Positions 32,995-40,744 are shown, numbered from the stretch's first letter. The stretch is 48,261 nt of DNA from Micromonospora rosaria (GCF_001567585.1 NZ_LRQV01000044.1:1-48261), one strand, 5' to 3'. The notes: a model not told the origin generated them from the sequence alone. A program made the numbers and translations.

Positions 32995-33665
32995 CCGATC
33001 CCCGCCGCTGGCGCCGGTACGCCCGGCGACTCGCCGTCGGTGGGCTCGTCGTGCTGCTGCTGGCCAGCATCCCCTGGCTCTGGACGGAGATCGCCGCCCA
33101 CGGCCACGAGTACGACCCGGCCGACGCGCCGACCGCGGACGTGGTCGTCGTCCTCGGTACCGAGGTGGCGCCGGACGGGCAGCCCTCGGCGCGGCTCGCC
33201 GGTCGGCTGCGGACCGCCGCCGAGCTGGTGCACGCCGGTCGGGCCCGGGTGGTCCTCGTCTCCGGCGACGGCGGGGGCCTCTCCGGGGACGAGCCGGCGG
33301 CGATGACCGCGTACCTGACCGGGGAGCTGGGGGTCGACCCCCGGCGGGTGGTGGCCGACCCGGCCGGCCTGGACACGTACGACACCTGCGTGCGGGCGCG
33401 GGACGTGTACGGCGTCGGCCGGGCGTTGATCGTCACGCAGGGGTACCACCTCTCCCGGGCGGTGGCCCTCTGCCGGCACGTCGGGCTGGACGTCGACGGG
33501 GTGACCGCCGACTGCCCCGGCTGCTCCACCGGGCTGCTCGCCGAGAAGACGGCCCGGGACTACCTGGCCAGCGGCAAGGCGGCCTGGGACGCGGTACGCC
33601 GCCGGCCACCGGCGGTCCGCTCACCGCAGAGCCCGCACCTGCGCGACGCCCTCCGGGCGGGGTGA
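32991..33665 (+). CDS. DUF218 (YdcF/SanA-like) membrane-anchored protein
   Basis: The 224-aa protein has an N-terminal membrane anchor (LAVGGLVVLLLASIPWLW) and a DUF218 domain: ADVVVVLGTEVAPDGQPSAR, HAGRARVVLVSGDGG, DEPAAMTAYLTGELGVDPRR, ALIVTQGYHLSRAVALCRHVG. SanA/YdcF proteins are implicated in envelope barrier function, and YdcF binds SAM in vitro; the reaction is not established. GTG 32991 overlaps the deaminase stop (GTGA), so it is the last gene of the ABC-deaminase operon. A strong terminator follows. Confidence 0.88.
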   Translation: MTDPRRWRRYARRLAVGGLVVLLLASIPWLWTEIAAHGHEYDPADAPTADVVVVLGTEVAPDGQPSARLAGRLRTAAELVHAGRARVVLVSGDGGGLSGDEPAAMTAYLTGELGVDPRRVVADPAGLDTYDTCVRARDVYGVGRALIVTQGYHLSRAVALCRHVGLDVDGVTADCPGCSTGLLAEKTARDYLASGKAAWDAVRRRPPAVRSPQSPHLRDALRAG

Positions 33666-33692
33666 CCGTCCGGCCCGGACACCTCGCCCCCA

Positions 33693-33729
33693 CCCGGCCC
33701 CGGACGGAGACCGTCCGTCCGGGGCCGGG
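33693..33729. terminator. Strong stem-loop terminator after the ABC-deaminase operon
   Basis: A perfect 16-bp stem (33693-33708 with 33714-33729) with a 5-nt loop ends the plus-strand operon and also faces the end of the convergent gene at 33813. Confidence 0.85.
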
Positions 33730-33812
33730 CCGCGGGCGGGGGGCGACCCGACACCGCTGGAGGTGAAGCGTGTGACGCGCGGCCCGGCCCGGCGGTCGCG
33801 CTGCCGGGACCA

Positions 33813-34685
33813 TTATGGCGTGGGGCGCGGGCGGGTCGGCTCCAGACGGTAGTGCAGGCGGAGCGCCTGCGCCCGGTAGAGCCGTAACTCGTGGTCGGTA
33901 CGGAGCACGCCCCGCCGGTCCCGGTAGACGTGGAAGCGCTCGTGGATCGGCACCCGCGCGGCGTACGCCCGGCGGCCGTGCCGGACCACGACGTACGCGC
34001 CGTCCTCGCCGAAGGCCCCCGCGCCGGAGGTCAGCACCAACGAGCCGTCGGCCCGTACGGCGGGGCGGAGGAAGACCTGCACGTTGCCGGCCTCCAGCGG
34101 GAACGCCACGTGCACCGAGGGCTGCGCCGAGCCGGGCAGCAGGCGGTGGGAGTAGCAGCCGCTGTAGACGTACTCGCCGGTGGCGGAGAGCGTCCGTAGC
34201 CACCCGGCGGCGTGCTGCGCCCCGTCGGCGTCGAGCAGGTGCACGACCCGCGAGTCCATGCCGTGCGCGACGTCGAGCGGACGGGTGGGCAGGGCGAGCT
34301 GCTGGACCCGCCGACCGAAGAGCCGGCTCACCAGCTCACCACCCGGCTGGAACAGGGCCGACCACTGCGCCCACACCTCCATCCGCCAGCCCGCGGTGTG
34401 CTCGTAGAAGTCCCGGACCGCCGGGTCCAGGTCGGCGGCGCGGAACTCCGCACCGTCGAGCACCGACATCGACGACAGCAGCCCGCCGTCCGTGACGTCC
34501 TCGCGCACGGTACCGCCGACCCGCTCGGCCTCGGCCGCGAGCCAGGAGCCGCCGACCGGTCCCGGGCCGCACATCGGCGCGTCCAGCCACCGGTGTTCGC
34601 CGTCGAGGTCCACCGGGCGGCCGACCAGCCGCCACCAGGCCCGGGTGGCCGGGTCGAGAGCCCTGCTCAGTCGCCTGCCGGTCAC
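33813..34685 (-). CDS. Conserved hypothetical protein (about 290 aa)
   Basis: I do not recognise a named family. The protein is soluble, without signal peptide. Notable segments are PATRAWWRLVGRPVDLDGEH, LLSSMSVLDGAEFRAADLDP, VRDFYEHTAGWRMEVWAQWS, LFQPGGELVSRLFGRRVQQL, LDVAHGMDSRVV and a C-terminal RFHVYRDRRGVLRTDHELRL. The Trp/Tyr/His-rich middle suggests a ligand-binding fold. GTG 34685 follows GGGAGG at 8 nt; the longer in-frame start at 34793 has no comparable site. It is the same strand as the peptide operon upstream but separated from it by a terminator, so probably independent. Confidence 0.7.
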   Translation of the reverse strand: MTGRRLSRALDPATRAWWRLVGRPVDLDGEHRWLDAPMCGPGPVGGSWLAAEAERVGGTVREDVTDGGLLSSMSVLDGAEFRAADLDPAVRDFYEHTAGWRMEVWAQWSALFQPGGELVSRLFGRRVQQLALPTRPLDVAHGMDSRVVHLLDADGAQHAAGWLRTLSATGEYVYSGCYSHRLLPGSAQPSVHVAFPLEAGNVQVFLRPAVRADGSLVLTSGAGAFGEDGAYVVVRHGRRAYAARVPIHERFHVYRDRRGVLRTDHELRLYRAQALRLHYRLEPTRPRPTP

Positions 34686-34866
34686 CGCGACAGCCTCCCC
34701 ACCGGTCCCGACGCCGGTGCCCGTGATCCGGCCACGCGTCCCGTGTCCGACACACCATAGAACCCGCTGCGTCGCTGCCGGAGCGGTGTGCACGATCCGA
34801 CGCCGCCACCGGCGTGTCGCGTCGGAGAACCGCCACCGCGCTCAGCAGGCTGCCACGGGTGAGCCG

Positions 34867-34895
34867 GCCGGCCCCGGGCCCCATCCGGGGCCGGC
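34867..34895 (-). terminator. Stem-loop terminator of the peptide/ABC-exporter operon
   Basis: GCCGGCCCCGG (34867-34877) pairs perfectly with CCGGGGCCGGC (34885-34895) 6 bp beyond the exporter stop codon, with a 7-nt loop. Confidence 0.75.
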
Positions 34896-34901
34896 CCGGT
34901 C

Positions 34902-36764
34902 TCAGACCAGGGACTGTTCCGCGGCCAGGGTGGCGTAGAGCGAGTCGGTGCGGACCAGGTCGGGGTGGGAGCCGACCGAACGGGCCGAGCCGTTCTCCAG
35001 CACCACGATCTGCGCCGCGCCGAGCACCGTGGAGAGCCGGTGCGCGACCATCAGCACCGTGGTCCGGCGGGAGACCTCCTGGATCACCTCGCGCAGCGCC
35101 GCCTCGTTGGCCGCGTCCAGTTGCGAGGTCGCCTCGTCGAGCAGCAGCAGCCGGGGCCGGCGCAGCAGCGCCCGGGCCACCGCGATGCGCTGCCGTTCCC
35201 CACCGGAGACGGAGCTGCCCCGGTGCGCGATCGGGGCGTCCAGGTCGCCGCCGAGGCGCTCCAGCAGCGGGCCGAGCCGGGTGGTGCGCAGCACCGCGTG
35301 GATCTCCTCGTCGGTGGCGCCGGGCGTCGCGTACGCCACGTTCTCCCGCAGCGTCCCGGCGAGCACGGCGACGTCCTGCTCGACGTAGCCGATTGAGGCC
35401 CGCAGCTCGGCCAGCGGCCAGTCGGCCAGCGGTCGCCCATCGAACAGGATCCGGCCGTGCTCCGGCTCGTAAAAGCGTTCGATCAGGGCGAGCACCGTGG
35501 TCTTGCCGGAGCCCGACGGGCCGACGAGGGCGGTCAGCCCGCCCGCCGGCACGGTCAGGCTGAGGTCGTGCAGGGCCGGCTCGGCGCGGCCCGGGTAGCC
35601 GAAGCCGACCTGCTCGAAGACCACCGCCGCCGGTTCCGCCCGCCCTGCCGCCGGCTCCGCCCGAGCCGCCCCGGCGTCCGCGCCGGGGCGAGCCGCCCCG
35701 CCGCCCGGCCCGGCGACCCCCGACGTCGGGATCCCGGCCGACGTCGGGGGTCCGGCAGGCCTCGCGGTCCCGCCCGGCGGGGGCAGGTCGATCGGCTCGA
35801 CGGGGAGCGCGTCGATCTCGCCGATCCGGGTCAGCGCGGCCCGGCCGATCTGGAGGTACGTGCCGGCGCCGACGAGTTGCAGCACCGGGTGGGTCAGGTA
35901 CGCCACGTAGAGCAGGAACGCCACCAGCGCCGAGACCGGCATCGCGCCGCTGGCCACCCGCGCGCCACCGACGCCGAGCACCACCAGGAACGCGACCTGG
36001 ATGGCGAGTCCGGCGCTGGTGCCGGCGATCGAGCCCCACCGGGCCAGGCTCACCCCCTGCCGGTACGCGGTCAGCGCCGCCGCGTCGATCCGGGCCGCCT
36101 CCGTGGCCTCGGTACCGGACGCCTTCATGGTGGTGAAGGCGCCCAGTGCGCGCTCCAGGGTGGCCCCCATCTCGCCCACCGACTCCTGCGAGCGCAGCGC
36201 CGCCTCCCGGATCCGGGGCATCAGCACCCCCATGATCACCAGCAGCAGCGCCACCACGATCACGGTCACCCCGAGCAGCGCCAGGTCGACCACCGCCATC
36301 AGCACCACCGCGCCGAGCAGCATCACCCCGCCGGTGAACAGGTCGATCAGGGCCTGGCTGGCGATCTGGCGCAGCAGCATGGTGTCCCCGGCGACCCGGG
36401 CCAGCAGGTCGCCGGGGGCCTGCCGCTGCATCGCCGGCACGGTGAGCCGCAGCAGGTGCCGGACCAGACCCCGCCGGCCGTCCAGGGCGACCGCCTCGGC
36501 GGTGCGCAGGATCAGGTAGTTGCCGACGCCGAGCAGCACGGCGGCGGCCAGCACCAGCCCGGTCAGCGCGACCAGCGCCCGGCCCACCCCCTGCCCGGCG
36601 GAGAGCCCGTCGATGAGCGCCTTGGCGGCCAGTGGCTGCGCCAGGCCGAGCAGGCTGGAGAGGAGCAGCAGCATCCCGGCGGCCAGGAACGGACCCCGGT
36701 GCGGCCGGACGTACCCGGTGAGCATGCCCAGCCAGTGCCGCTGCCCGCCGGTCGCCGGGCTCAC
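34902..36764 (-). CDS. ABC exporter, fused transmembrane and ATPase domains (type IV, MsbA-like)
   Basis: The 620-aa half-transporter has an N-terminal six-helix domain (FLAAGMLLLLSSLLGLAQPL, ALTGLVLAAAVLLGVGNYL, GGVMLLGAVVLMAVVDLALL, VAFLVVLGVGGARVA). An unusually long Gly/Ala/Pro linker (residues about 325-370) and an ATPase domain follow, with LVGPSGSGKTTVLALIERFY, ASIGYVEQDVAVLAGT, SVSGGERQRIAVARALL and LLLLDEATSQLDAANE. There is no N-terminal C39 peptidase, so it would not itself cleave a double-glycine leader. It is the last gene of the peptide operon and the likely exporter of, or immunity pump against, the peptides. GTG 36764 overlaps the previous stop (GTGA). Confidence 0.9.
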   Translation of the reverse strand: MSPATGGQRHWLGMLTGYVRPHRGPFLAAGMLLLLSSLLGLAQPLAAKALIDGLSAGQGVGRALVALTGLVLAAAVLLGVGNYLILRTAEAVALDGRRGLVRHLLRLTVPAMQRQAPGDLLARVAGDTMLLRQIASQALIDLFTGGVMLLGAVVLMAVVDLALLGVTVIVVALLLVIMGVLMPRIREAALRSQESVGEMGATLERALGAFTTMKASGTEATEAARIDAAALTAYRQGVSLARWGSIAGTSAGLAIQVAFLVVLGVGGARVASGAMPVSALVAFLLYVAYLTHPVLQLVGAGTYLQIGRAALTRIGEIDALPVEPIDLPPPGGTARPAGPPTSAGIPTSGVAGPGGGAARPGADAGAARAEPAAGRAEPAAVVFEQVGFGYPGRAEPALHDLSLTVPAGGLTALVGPSGSGKTTVLALIERFYEPEHGRILFDGRPLADWPLAELRASIGYVEQDVAVLAGTLRENVAYATPGATDEEIHAVLRTTRLGPLLERLGGDLDAPIAHRGSSVSGGERQRIAVARALLRRPRLLLLDEATSQLDAANEAALREVIQEVSRRTTVLMVAHRLSTVLGAAQIVVLENGSARSVGSHPDLVRTDSLYATLAAEQSLV

Positions 36765-37531
36765 CGCTCGTCCCCGGCGCGGTACACGCTGACGTACATC
36801 GGTTCCGCGCCGGTGAACTCGGTGCCGGCCCAGTCGGCGTGCCGGGCGACCGGTGTCAGCCCGGCCCGCTCGGCGTACCCGTCGACCTCCTCGGGGGTGG
36901 TGAGCCGGCTCAACTCGGTGGCGATCCGGGACCGGCCCTCCTCGATCCAGATGTGCGCCAGGTGCCACACCCGGTGCGTCACGTCGATGGTCGAGTAGGA
37001 GAGCAGCCCGGTGTCCCGCCCCGGGTAGGGGACGAAGAAGGAGTCCCGGGCCCGGCCCTGGTTGAGCACCGTGAGCGCGAACTCCGGGTTGTGGGTCTCC
37101 ACCACCAGGGTCCCGCCGGGGGCCAGCCGGTCCGCGGCGACCTGCACGGCCCGCTGCTGCTCCGCCGGGTCGAGCAGCATGGAGAGCGTGCCGCAGACGC
37201 AGTAGACCAGCCCGTACCGGCGGTCGTCGGCCCAGTCGCGGATGTCGCCGTGCACCGGGGTGACCGGGCGGGGCCGGTCGGCCAGCGCGGCGCGGAGCAC
37301 GTCGAGCATCTCCGGCGAGGAGTCCACCCCGACGATCTCCCCGACCCGCTCGGCCAGCGGCAGGGCGATCCGGCCGGTGCCCACGCCGAGTTCCAGGGTG
37401 GGCAGGCCGTCGCCGGGGTGCCGCTCGGCGAGGTACCCGACGGTCTGCTCCACCGCCGGCCCGCCGGGGAAGAGCCGGTCGTAGAAGTCGACGAACTGGC
37501 GTCCGTAGCCGCTGTCGGCGATCTCAGTCAT
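36761..37531 (-). CDS. SAM-dependent methyltransferase in the peptide operon
   Basis: This 256-aa class I methyltransferase has LPTLELGVGTGRIALPLAE (motif I), EIVGVDSSPEMLDVLR (acidic loop), VHGDIRDWADDRRYGLVYCV (motif II/III), ADRLAPGGTLVVETHNPEF and a C-terminal lobe with HRVWHLAHIWIEEG. The substrate is unknown; in this setting it could modify the peptides (for example terminal or side-chain carboxyl methylation). ATG 37531 lies inside the end of the preceding gene (8-bp overlap) and its stop overlaps the exporter start, so it is co-translated. Confidence 0.88.
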   Translation of the reverse strand: MTEIADSGYGRQFVDFYDRLFPGGPAVEQTVGYLAERHPGDGLPTLELGVGTGRIALPLAERVGEIVGVDSSPEMLDVLRAALADRPRPVTPVHGDIRDWADDRRYGLVYCVCGTLSMLLDPAEQQRAVQVAADRLAPGGTLVVETHNPEFALTVLNQGRARDSFFVPYPGRDTGLLSYSTIDVTHRVWHLAHIWIEEGRSRIATELSRLTTPEEVDGYAERAGLTPVARHADWAGTEFTGAEPMYVSVYRAGDER

Positions 37532-38087
37532 CGGCGTTGCCCTCCAGGGGTACGAACGGGGAGACGAGCAGGTACTCGGGCTTCTGCGACTCGTCGTAGC
37601 CGGTGCTGCGGGCGATCACGAACTGGAAGCCCTTGGGCGTACGCATCGGGTGGGTCTCCCGTACGGCCGCCTCGACGATGTCCCGCAGCACCTCGTACGC
37701 CGGGGTGTCGGTGACGTCCACGCCCGGCTGTCCGAGGTGCACGATCAGGTCGGCGCAGATGTCGAAGATGGCCTTGTCCTGGCGGCGTTCCGGGAACCAG
37801 ACCACCTGCCGCCAGCACCGGCGGGGGATCTCGACCGTCTCCGACCACCGGCTCTGCTCGCCGTCGGTGTGCAGGACCCGGTGCAGGATGTGGAAGTCGT
37901 GCTGCGCCGGCTCCGGGGCGAAGAACCGCCAGTTGCCGATCAGCAGCCCGGAGACGTCGAAGCGGCGGAACCGGTCGAAGACCTGCTGCGGGTGCTGGCT
38001 GAGCACGGTCACCCCGAACCAGCCGACCAGGCCGGCGGTGACCACGGTGGTCAGCGGGCGCAGGTCGGTGCCGACGCGGCGGCTCAT
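37524..38087 (-). CDS. SdpA/DUF5819-like membrane-anchored protein
   Basis: The 187-aa protein has one N-terminal transmembrane segment (LTTVVTAGLVGWFGVTVLSQ), followed by an extracytoplasmic-looking domain opening with LLIGNWRFFAPEPAQHDFHI. The W-x-FFAPxP signature right after the membrane helix is the hallmark I associate with SdpA-type and DUF5819 proteins that accompany HTTM/SdpB proteins. The rest (WSETVEIPRRCWRQVVWFPE, VLRDIVEAAVRETHPM, GFQFVIARSTGYDESQKPEY) is unassigned. In Bacillus, SdpA and SdpB are both required to mature the SDP toxin from SdpC. ATG 38087 overlaps the HTTM gene stop (ATGA), which supports a joint function. The family assignment is by motif and context, not by a search. 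Confidence 0.65.
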   Translation of the reverse strand: MSRRVGTDLRPLTTVVTAGLVGWFGVTVLSQHPQQVFDRFRRFDVSGLLIGNWRFFAPEPAQHDFHILHRVLHTDGEQSRWSETVEIPRRCWRQVVWFPERRQDKAIFDICADLIVHLGQPGVDVTDTPAYEVLRDIVEAAVRETHPMRTPKGFQFVIARSTGYDESQKPEYLLVSPFVPLEGNADD

Positions 38088-39946
38088 CGCTCCTCCTCGG
38101 GGTGGCCGGCAGCGGGATCGGTGACGTCGTCGACGAAGGCGGTCAGGATCTTGACCACCTCCTCGGCCCGGTCGGCGGCGGTGAGGATCTCGTCGTGGTC
38201 GGCGTCCTCGACCACGTACCGCTCGGCGCGGGGCGCCGCCGCCGCGAACTCGTCGTGCAGGTCGGCCTGGACGGCGTCGGTCCGGGCGGTCCGCCCGGCG
38301 GTCACCACCACCAGCGGTACGTCGATGCGGGGCAGCCCGACGCTCTCGTCCTCGAAGCGGTCCCGGACCACCGACCACTCGCGGCGGGCGGCGGCCCACA
38401 GCTCCGGGTCGCGGTACTGGGCCAGGGCGAGTCGGCGCACCGGCTCGGGCATCCGGTCGACCCAGCCGGCCCGGGGCAGCAGCGAGCCGAAGCCGGCCCG
38501 CAGCGAGCCGGGCATGATGGCCAGCGTGCTGGTCAGGGCCCGGCCCCCCTCGGCCTGGCGCAGCGAGCGACGCAGCTCGGCGGGGTGACTGGAGTCGACC
38601 AGGGCCACCCCCCGGACCCGGGGGCCGAGCCGCTCGGCGGCGAGCAGCGCCAGGTACCCGCCGAGGGAGTGGCCGACCAGCACCACCGGGCGGTCCCCGC
38701 TGACGTGCCGGGCCAGGTCCACCAGGTCGTCCACCATGGTCTCGAAGCGGAACCCCCGGCCGCCCGTGTAGCGGCTGGCACCGTAGCCGGCCCGCTGGTA
38801 GGTCACCGTGGTGAACCGCTCGCCCAGCGGGGCGGCGATCCGCTCCCAGTGCTCGGCGGTGGCGGCCAGCCCGCTCTCCAGCAGCACCACCGGTCCGGTC
38901 CGGTCGTCGCCGCCGCCGGCGTACCGGTAGGAGAGCACGTTGCCGGCGGTGGTGGTGAGGGTCCGCTCGTCGCCGCGTCCCCGCTCGATGAGCCGCCGAC
39001 GGCGGATCCGGGCGGCCTGGCCGGCGGCGAAGAGGGCCAGCCCGGCGGCGGCGACCGCGGCGGGCAGCGTGTCGTCGCGGCGGACCCCATCACGGCCGGC
39101 GGTCCGCGCGCGGGGCCGGGTGGTGTAGACGACCGCCGGGTACGTCGAGGTGAACGCCCAGAAGAACCGCCCCAGCCCCATCACCCGGGCATTGACCAGG
39201 TGGAACGCCCCGGCGGCGGCGAGCAGGTACGGCGCCGGCCGGCCCCTGGCCGCGTACGCCAGCGGGAACGCGCACTCCATCGCCAGCACGCCGTGCGCGG
39301 TGAGCCTGGTCAGCCGGGGGTACCGCTGCATCAGCCGCCACACCTGCGGGTCGCCGTAGGTGAGGGTCCGGGTGATCCCGGGCAGGGCCCGCCCGCTGCG
39401 CCAGGTGTCGCTGGGCAGCTTCGCCCAGCCGGAGACGGTGTACGACAGCACCGACTGGAGGGCGACGAACCAGAGGCAGGCGTCCACCACGGCGGGGCGG
39501 CGCTGACCGATCCGGCCCAGCGTGGTGAGCGCCTGGACGAGGAAGGAGACCTGGTCGGCCCCGTCGCTGCCGTACAGGTGCTGGGCGTGCAGGGCGGCCT
39601 GGCTGCCGGTGAGCACGGCGTTGGCGGCGACCCGCTGCCGGGGGCTCAGCGGCAGCCAGAGCGCGGCGGCCGAGACGGCCCGGCTGACGTGCAGCGCGGT
39701 GGCGACCCGGTCGTCGGCGACCAGGTCGAGGGCGCGGGTGATCCGGGGGACCTGGGCGTGGAAGGTGCGCCGGTTCACCGCCCAGTTGTTCGCCCCGCCC
39801 CGCTGCCGGTCGCGGCGCCGGGTCAGGTACTCCAGGCTGGCGAAGAGGTGGGTCACCGAGCTGATCCGCTCGGTCCAGGTCAGCACGGCGGAACGGTCGT
39901 ACGTGGCGGGCGGCCGGAGCCGGTCGCGCCAGGCTGGTCTCGTCAT
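38084..39946 (-). CDS. HTTM (SdpB-like) membrane protein fused to an alpha/beta-hydrolase
   Basis: This 620-aa fusion has HTTM character in residues about 20-310 (vitamin-K-carboxylase-like membrane domain: LYGSDGADQVSFLVQALTTL, CLWFVALQSVLSYTVSGWAK, LPSDTWRSGRALPGITRTL, GVLAMECAFPLAYAARG, FHLVNARVMGLGRFFWAFTS). Residues about 350-610 are an alpha/beta-hydrolase with VVLLESGLAATAEHW, the nucleophile in VLVGHSLGGYLALLAAE, the acid near VPLVVVTAGRTARTD and His in EDADHDEILTAAD. HTTM proteins of the SdpB type are required for activation of peptide toxins; a fused hydrolase could cleave or acyl-modify the peptide. ATG 39946 with AGGAAG upstream. It is coupled to the SdpA-like gene and lies 138 bp downstream of the peptide genes. 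Confidence 0.85.
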   Translation of the reverse strand: MTRPAWRDRLRPPATYDRSAVLTWTERISSVTHLFASLEYLTRRRDRQRGGANNWAVNRRTFHAQVPRITRALDLVADDRVATALHVSRAVSAAALWLPLSPRQRVAANAVLTGSQAALHAQHLYGSDGADQVSFLVQALTTLGRIGQRRPAVVDACLWFVALQSVLSYTVSGWAKLPSDTWRSGRALPGITRTLTYGDPQVWRLMQRYPRLTRLTAHGVLAMECAFPLAYAARGRPAPYLLAAAGAFHLVNARVMGLGRFFWAFTSTYPAVVYTTRPRARTAGRDGVRRDDTLPAAVAAAGLALFAAGQAARIRRRRLIERGRGDERTLTTTAGNVLSYRYAGGGDDRTGPVVLLESGLAATAEHWERIAAPLGERFTTVTYQRAGYGASRYTGGRGFRFETMVDDLVDLARHVSGDRPVVLVGHSLGGYLALLAAERLGPRVRGVALVDSSHPAELRRSLRQAEGGRALTSTLAIMPGSLRAGFGSLLPRAGWVDRMPEPVRRLALAQYRDPELWAAARREWSVVRDRFEDESVGLPRIDVPLVVVTAGRTARTDAVQADLHDEFAAAAPRAERYVVEDADHDEILTAADRAEEVVKILTAFVDDVTDPAAGHPEEER

Positions 39947-40010
39947 GGTCGGCGCTTCCTGACGGTCGGGGGCCGGTGCGGCGGGACGGGTGGTGGGGCT
40001 GTCGGAGGAG

Positions 40011-40038
40011 CCGGTGTGCCGCCGGGACGGCACACCGG
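40011..40038 (-). promoter_or_regulatory. Perfect hairpin between the peptide genes and processing genes
   Basis: CCGGTGTGCCG (40011-40021) and CGGCACACCGG (40028-40038) form an 11-bp perfect stem with a 6-nt loop, 47 bp after the stop of peptide 1 and 65 bp before the HTTM start. It lacks a U-tract. Such intra-operon hairpins commonly act as partial terminators or RNA stabilisers that keep precursor peptide levels above enzyme levels. Confidence 0.7.
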
Positions 40039-40084
40039 ACCCGTACCGTGGTGGCTGGCCGCCCGGGTGGGCGGGGCCGGATGG

Positions 40085-40315
40085 TCAGTTCTGGACTGGC
40101 GGGCGGGTGCCACCGAGGTTGCGGCCGGCGACGTAGCCGGCGCCGAAGAGCGCCGCCACCGAGCCGACCAGGCCGACACCGGCGGCGACGCTGACGATGG
40201 TGGCCGGGGTGGCGAGCACGGGCATGCCGCCGACCTGGCTGCACGCCTCGCCGCTGTCGATCGGGATCGCGGCGAGGTCGGGGTCGGTGTTCACCCGGGT
40301 CGCGAGGACGGACAC
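40085..40315 (-). CDS. Putative precursor peptide 1 (76 aa)
   Basis: GTG 40315 has a perfect AGGAGG 7 nt upstream. The peptide has a hydrophilic leader of 30 residues ending in a double glycine (SGEACSQVGG, Gly29-Gly30). A hydrophobic core follows: MPVLATPATIVSVAAGVGLV, then GSVAALFGAGYVAGRNLGG, ending GTRPPVQN. The core is helix-prone and has GxxxG-type spacing (GAGYVAG). It is clearly paralogous to the next peptide: both share PVLATP directly after residue 30/31 and end AGY-x-x-G...RN-x-x-x-GTRPxxQ. No secretory signal peptide is seen. The single Cys is in the leader. A two-peptide bacteriocin or peptide-signal role is inferred. Confidence 0.7.
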   Translation of the reverse strand: MSVLATRVNTDPDLAAIPIDSGEACSQVGGMPVLATPATIVSVAAGVGLVGSVAALFGAGYVAGRNLGGTRPPVQN

Positions 40316-40366
40316 GGGATCACCTCCTGGTTGAGGGCGCGTTGCCGCGCGGGGACTGGGTTGCCC

Positions 40367-40588
40367 TTACTGCGGCCGGGGGCGGGTGCCCTCGGCCATG
40401 TTGCGGGCGATGCCGACCATGTAGCCGGCGTGGAACGCGACGGCGCCGACGGCGACGCCCAGCGCCACGGCGGTCGGGGTGGCGAGCACCGGGGTCAGGC
40501 CGGCCAGCCCCTCGGCGGTGCGGTCCTCGGTCAGCTCACCGAACATCTCGGCCGAGATCTCGTTGGTGTGCGCGACGAGTGCGGTCAT
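40367..40588 (-). CDS. Putative precursor peptide 2 (73 aa)
   Basis: ATG 40588 has CCAGGAGGTGA upstream, almost the full anti-16S complement, so high translation is expected. The leader (EISAEMFGELTEDRTAEGLAG) ends with Ala29-Gly30, exactly where peptide 1 has Gly-Gly. The core starts LTPVLATPTAVALGVAVGAV and ends AFHAGYMVGIARNMAEGTRP plus RPQ, again with GxxxG spacing (GVAVG, GYMVG) and the GTRPxxQ tail shared with peptide 1. It has no cysteine. It is first in the operon, directly downstream of the AT-rich divergent control region. Together the two genes look like a duplicated precursor set whose mature parts may act as a pair. Confidence 0.7.
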   Translation of the reverse strand: MTALVAHTNEISAEMFGELTEDRTAEGLAGLTPVLATPTAVALGVAVGAVAFHAGYMVGIARNMAEGTRPRPQ

Positions 40589-40744
40589 CTGAATTCACCT
40601 CCTGGTAACCAGTTAGCTGGTGTGAAGCAAGGCAACTAGCTTCATTCATCTCAGCTAAATTCCGAATCGCTAGGATGTCCGAGGTGGCTCCCGCCGTCAA
40701 CCACGTCGACCGGGAGACCGCCGGTCGACGAGGGGAGGGGTCGC
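40589..40744. promoter_or_regulatory. AT-rich divergent control region of the peptide and XRE/ImmA operons
   Basis: This 156-bp gap is the most AT-rich stretch of the neighbourhood. It contains nested perfect inverted repeats: TTAGCTG (40613-40619) with CAGCTAA (40652-40658), and inside it TGAAGC (40623-40628) with GCTTCA (40639-40644). It also contains CTGGT-A-ACCAG (40602-40612) chained to ACCAG-TTAG-CTGGT (40608-40621). TAGGAT (40671-40676) is a possible -10 for the XRE gene. The arrangement suggests cooperative repressor sites, most simply for the adjacent XRE protein. Confidence 0.6.

Noticed and set aside
34902..36764. Peptidase-containing (C39) ABC exporter for double-glycine leaders
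   Set aside because: The N-terminus begins directly with the membrane domain; no C39 Cys-His motif is present.
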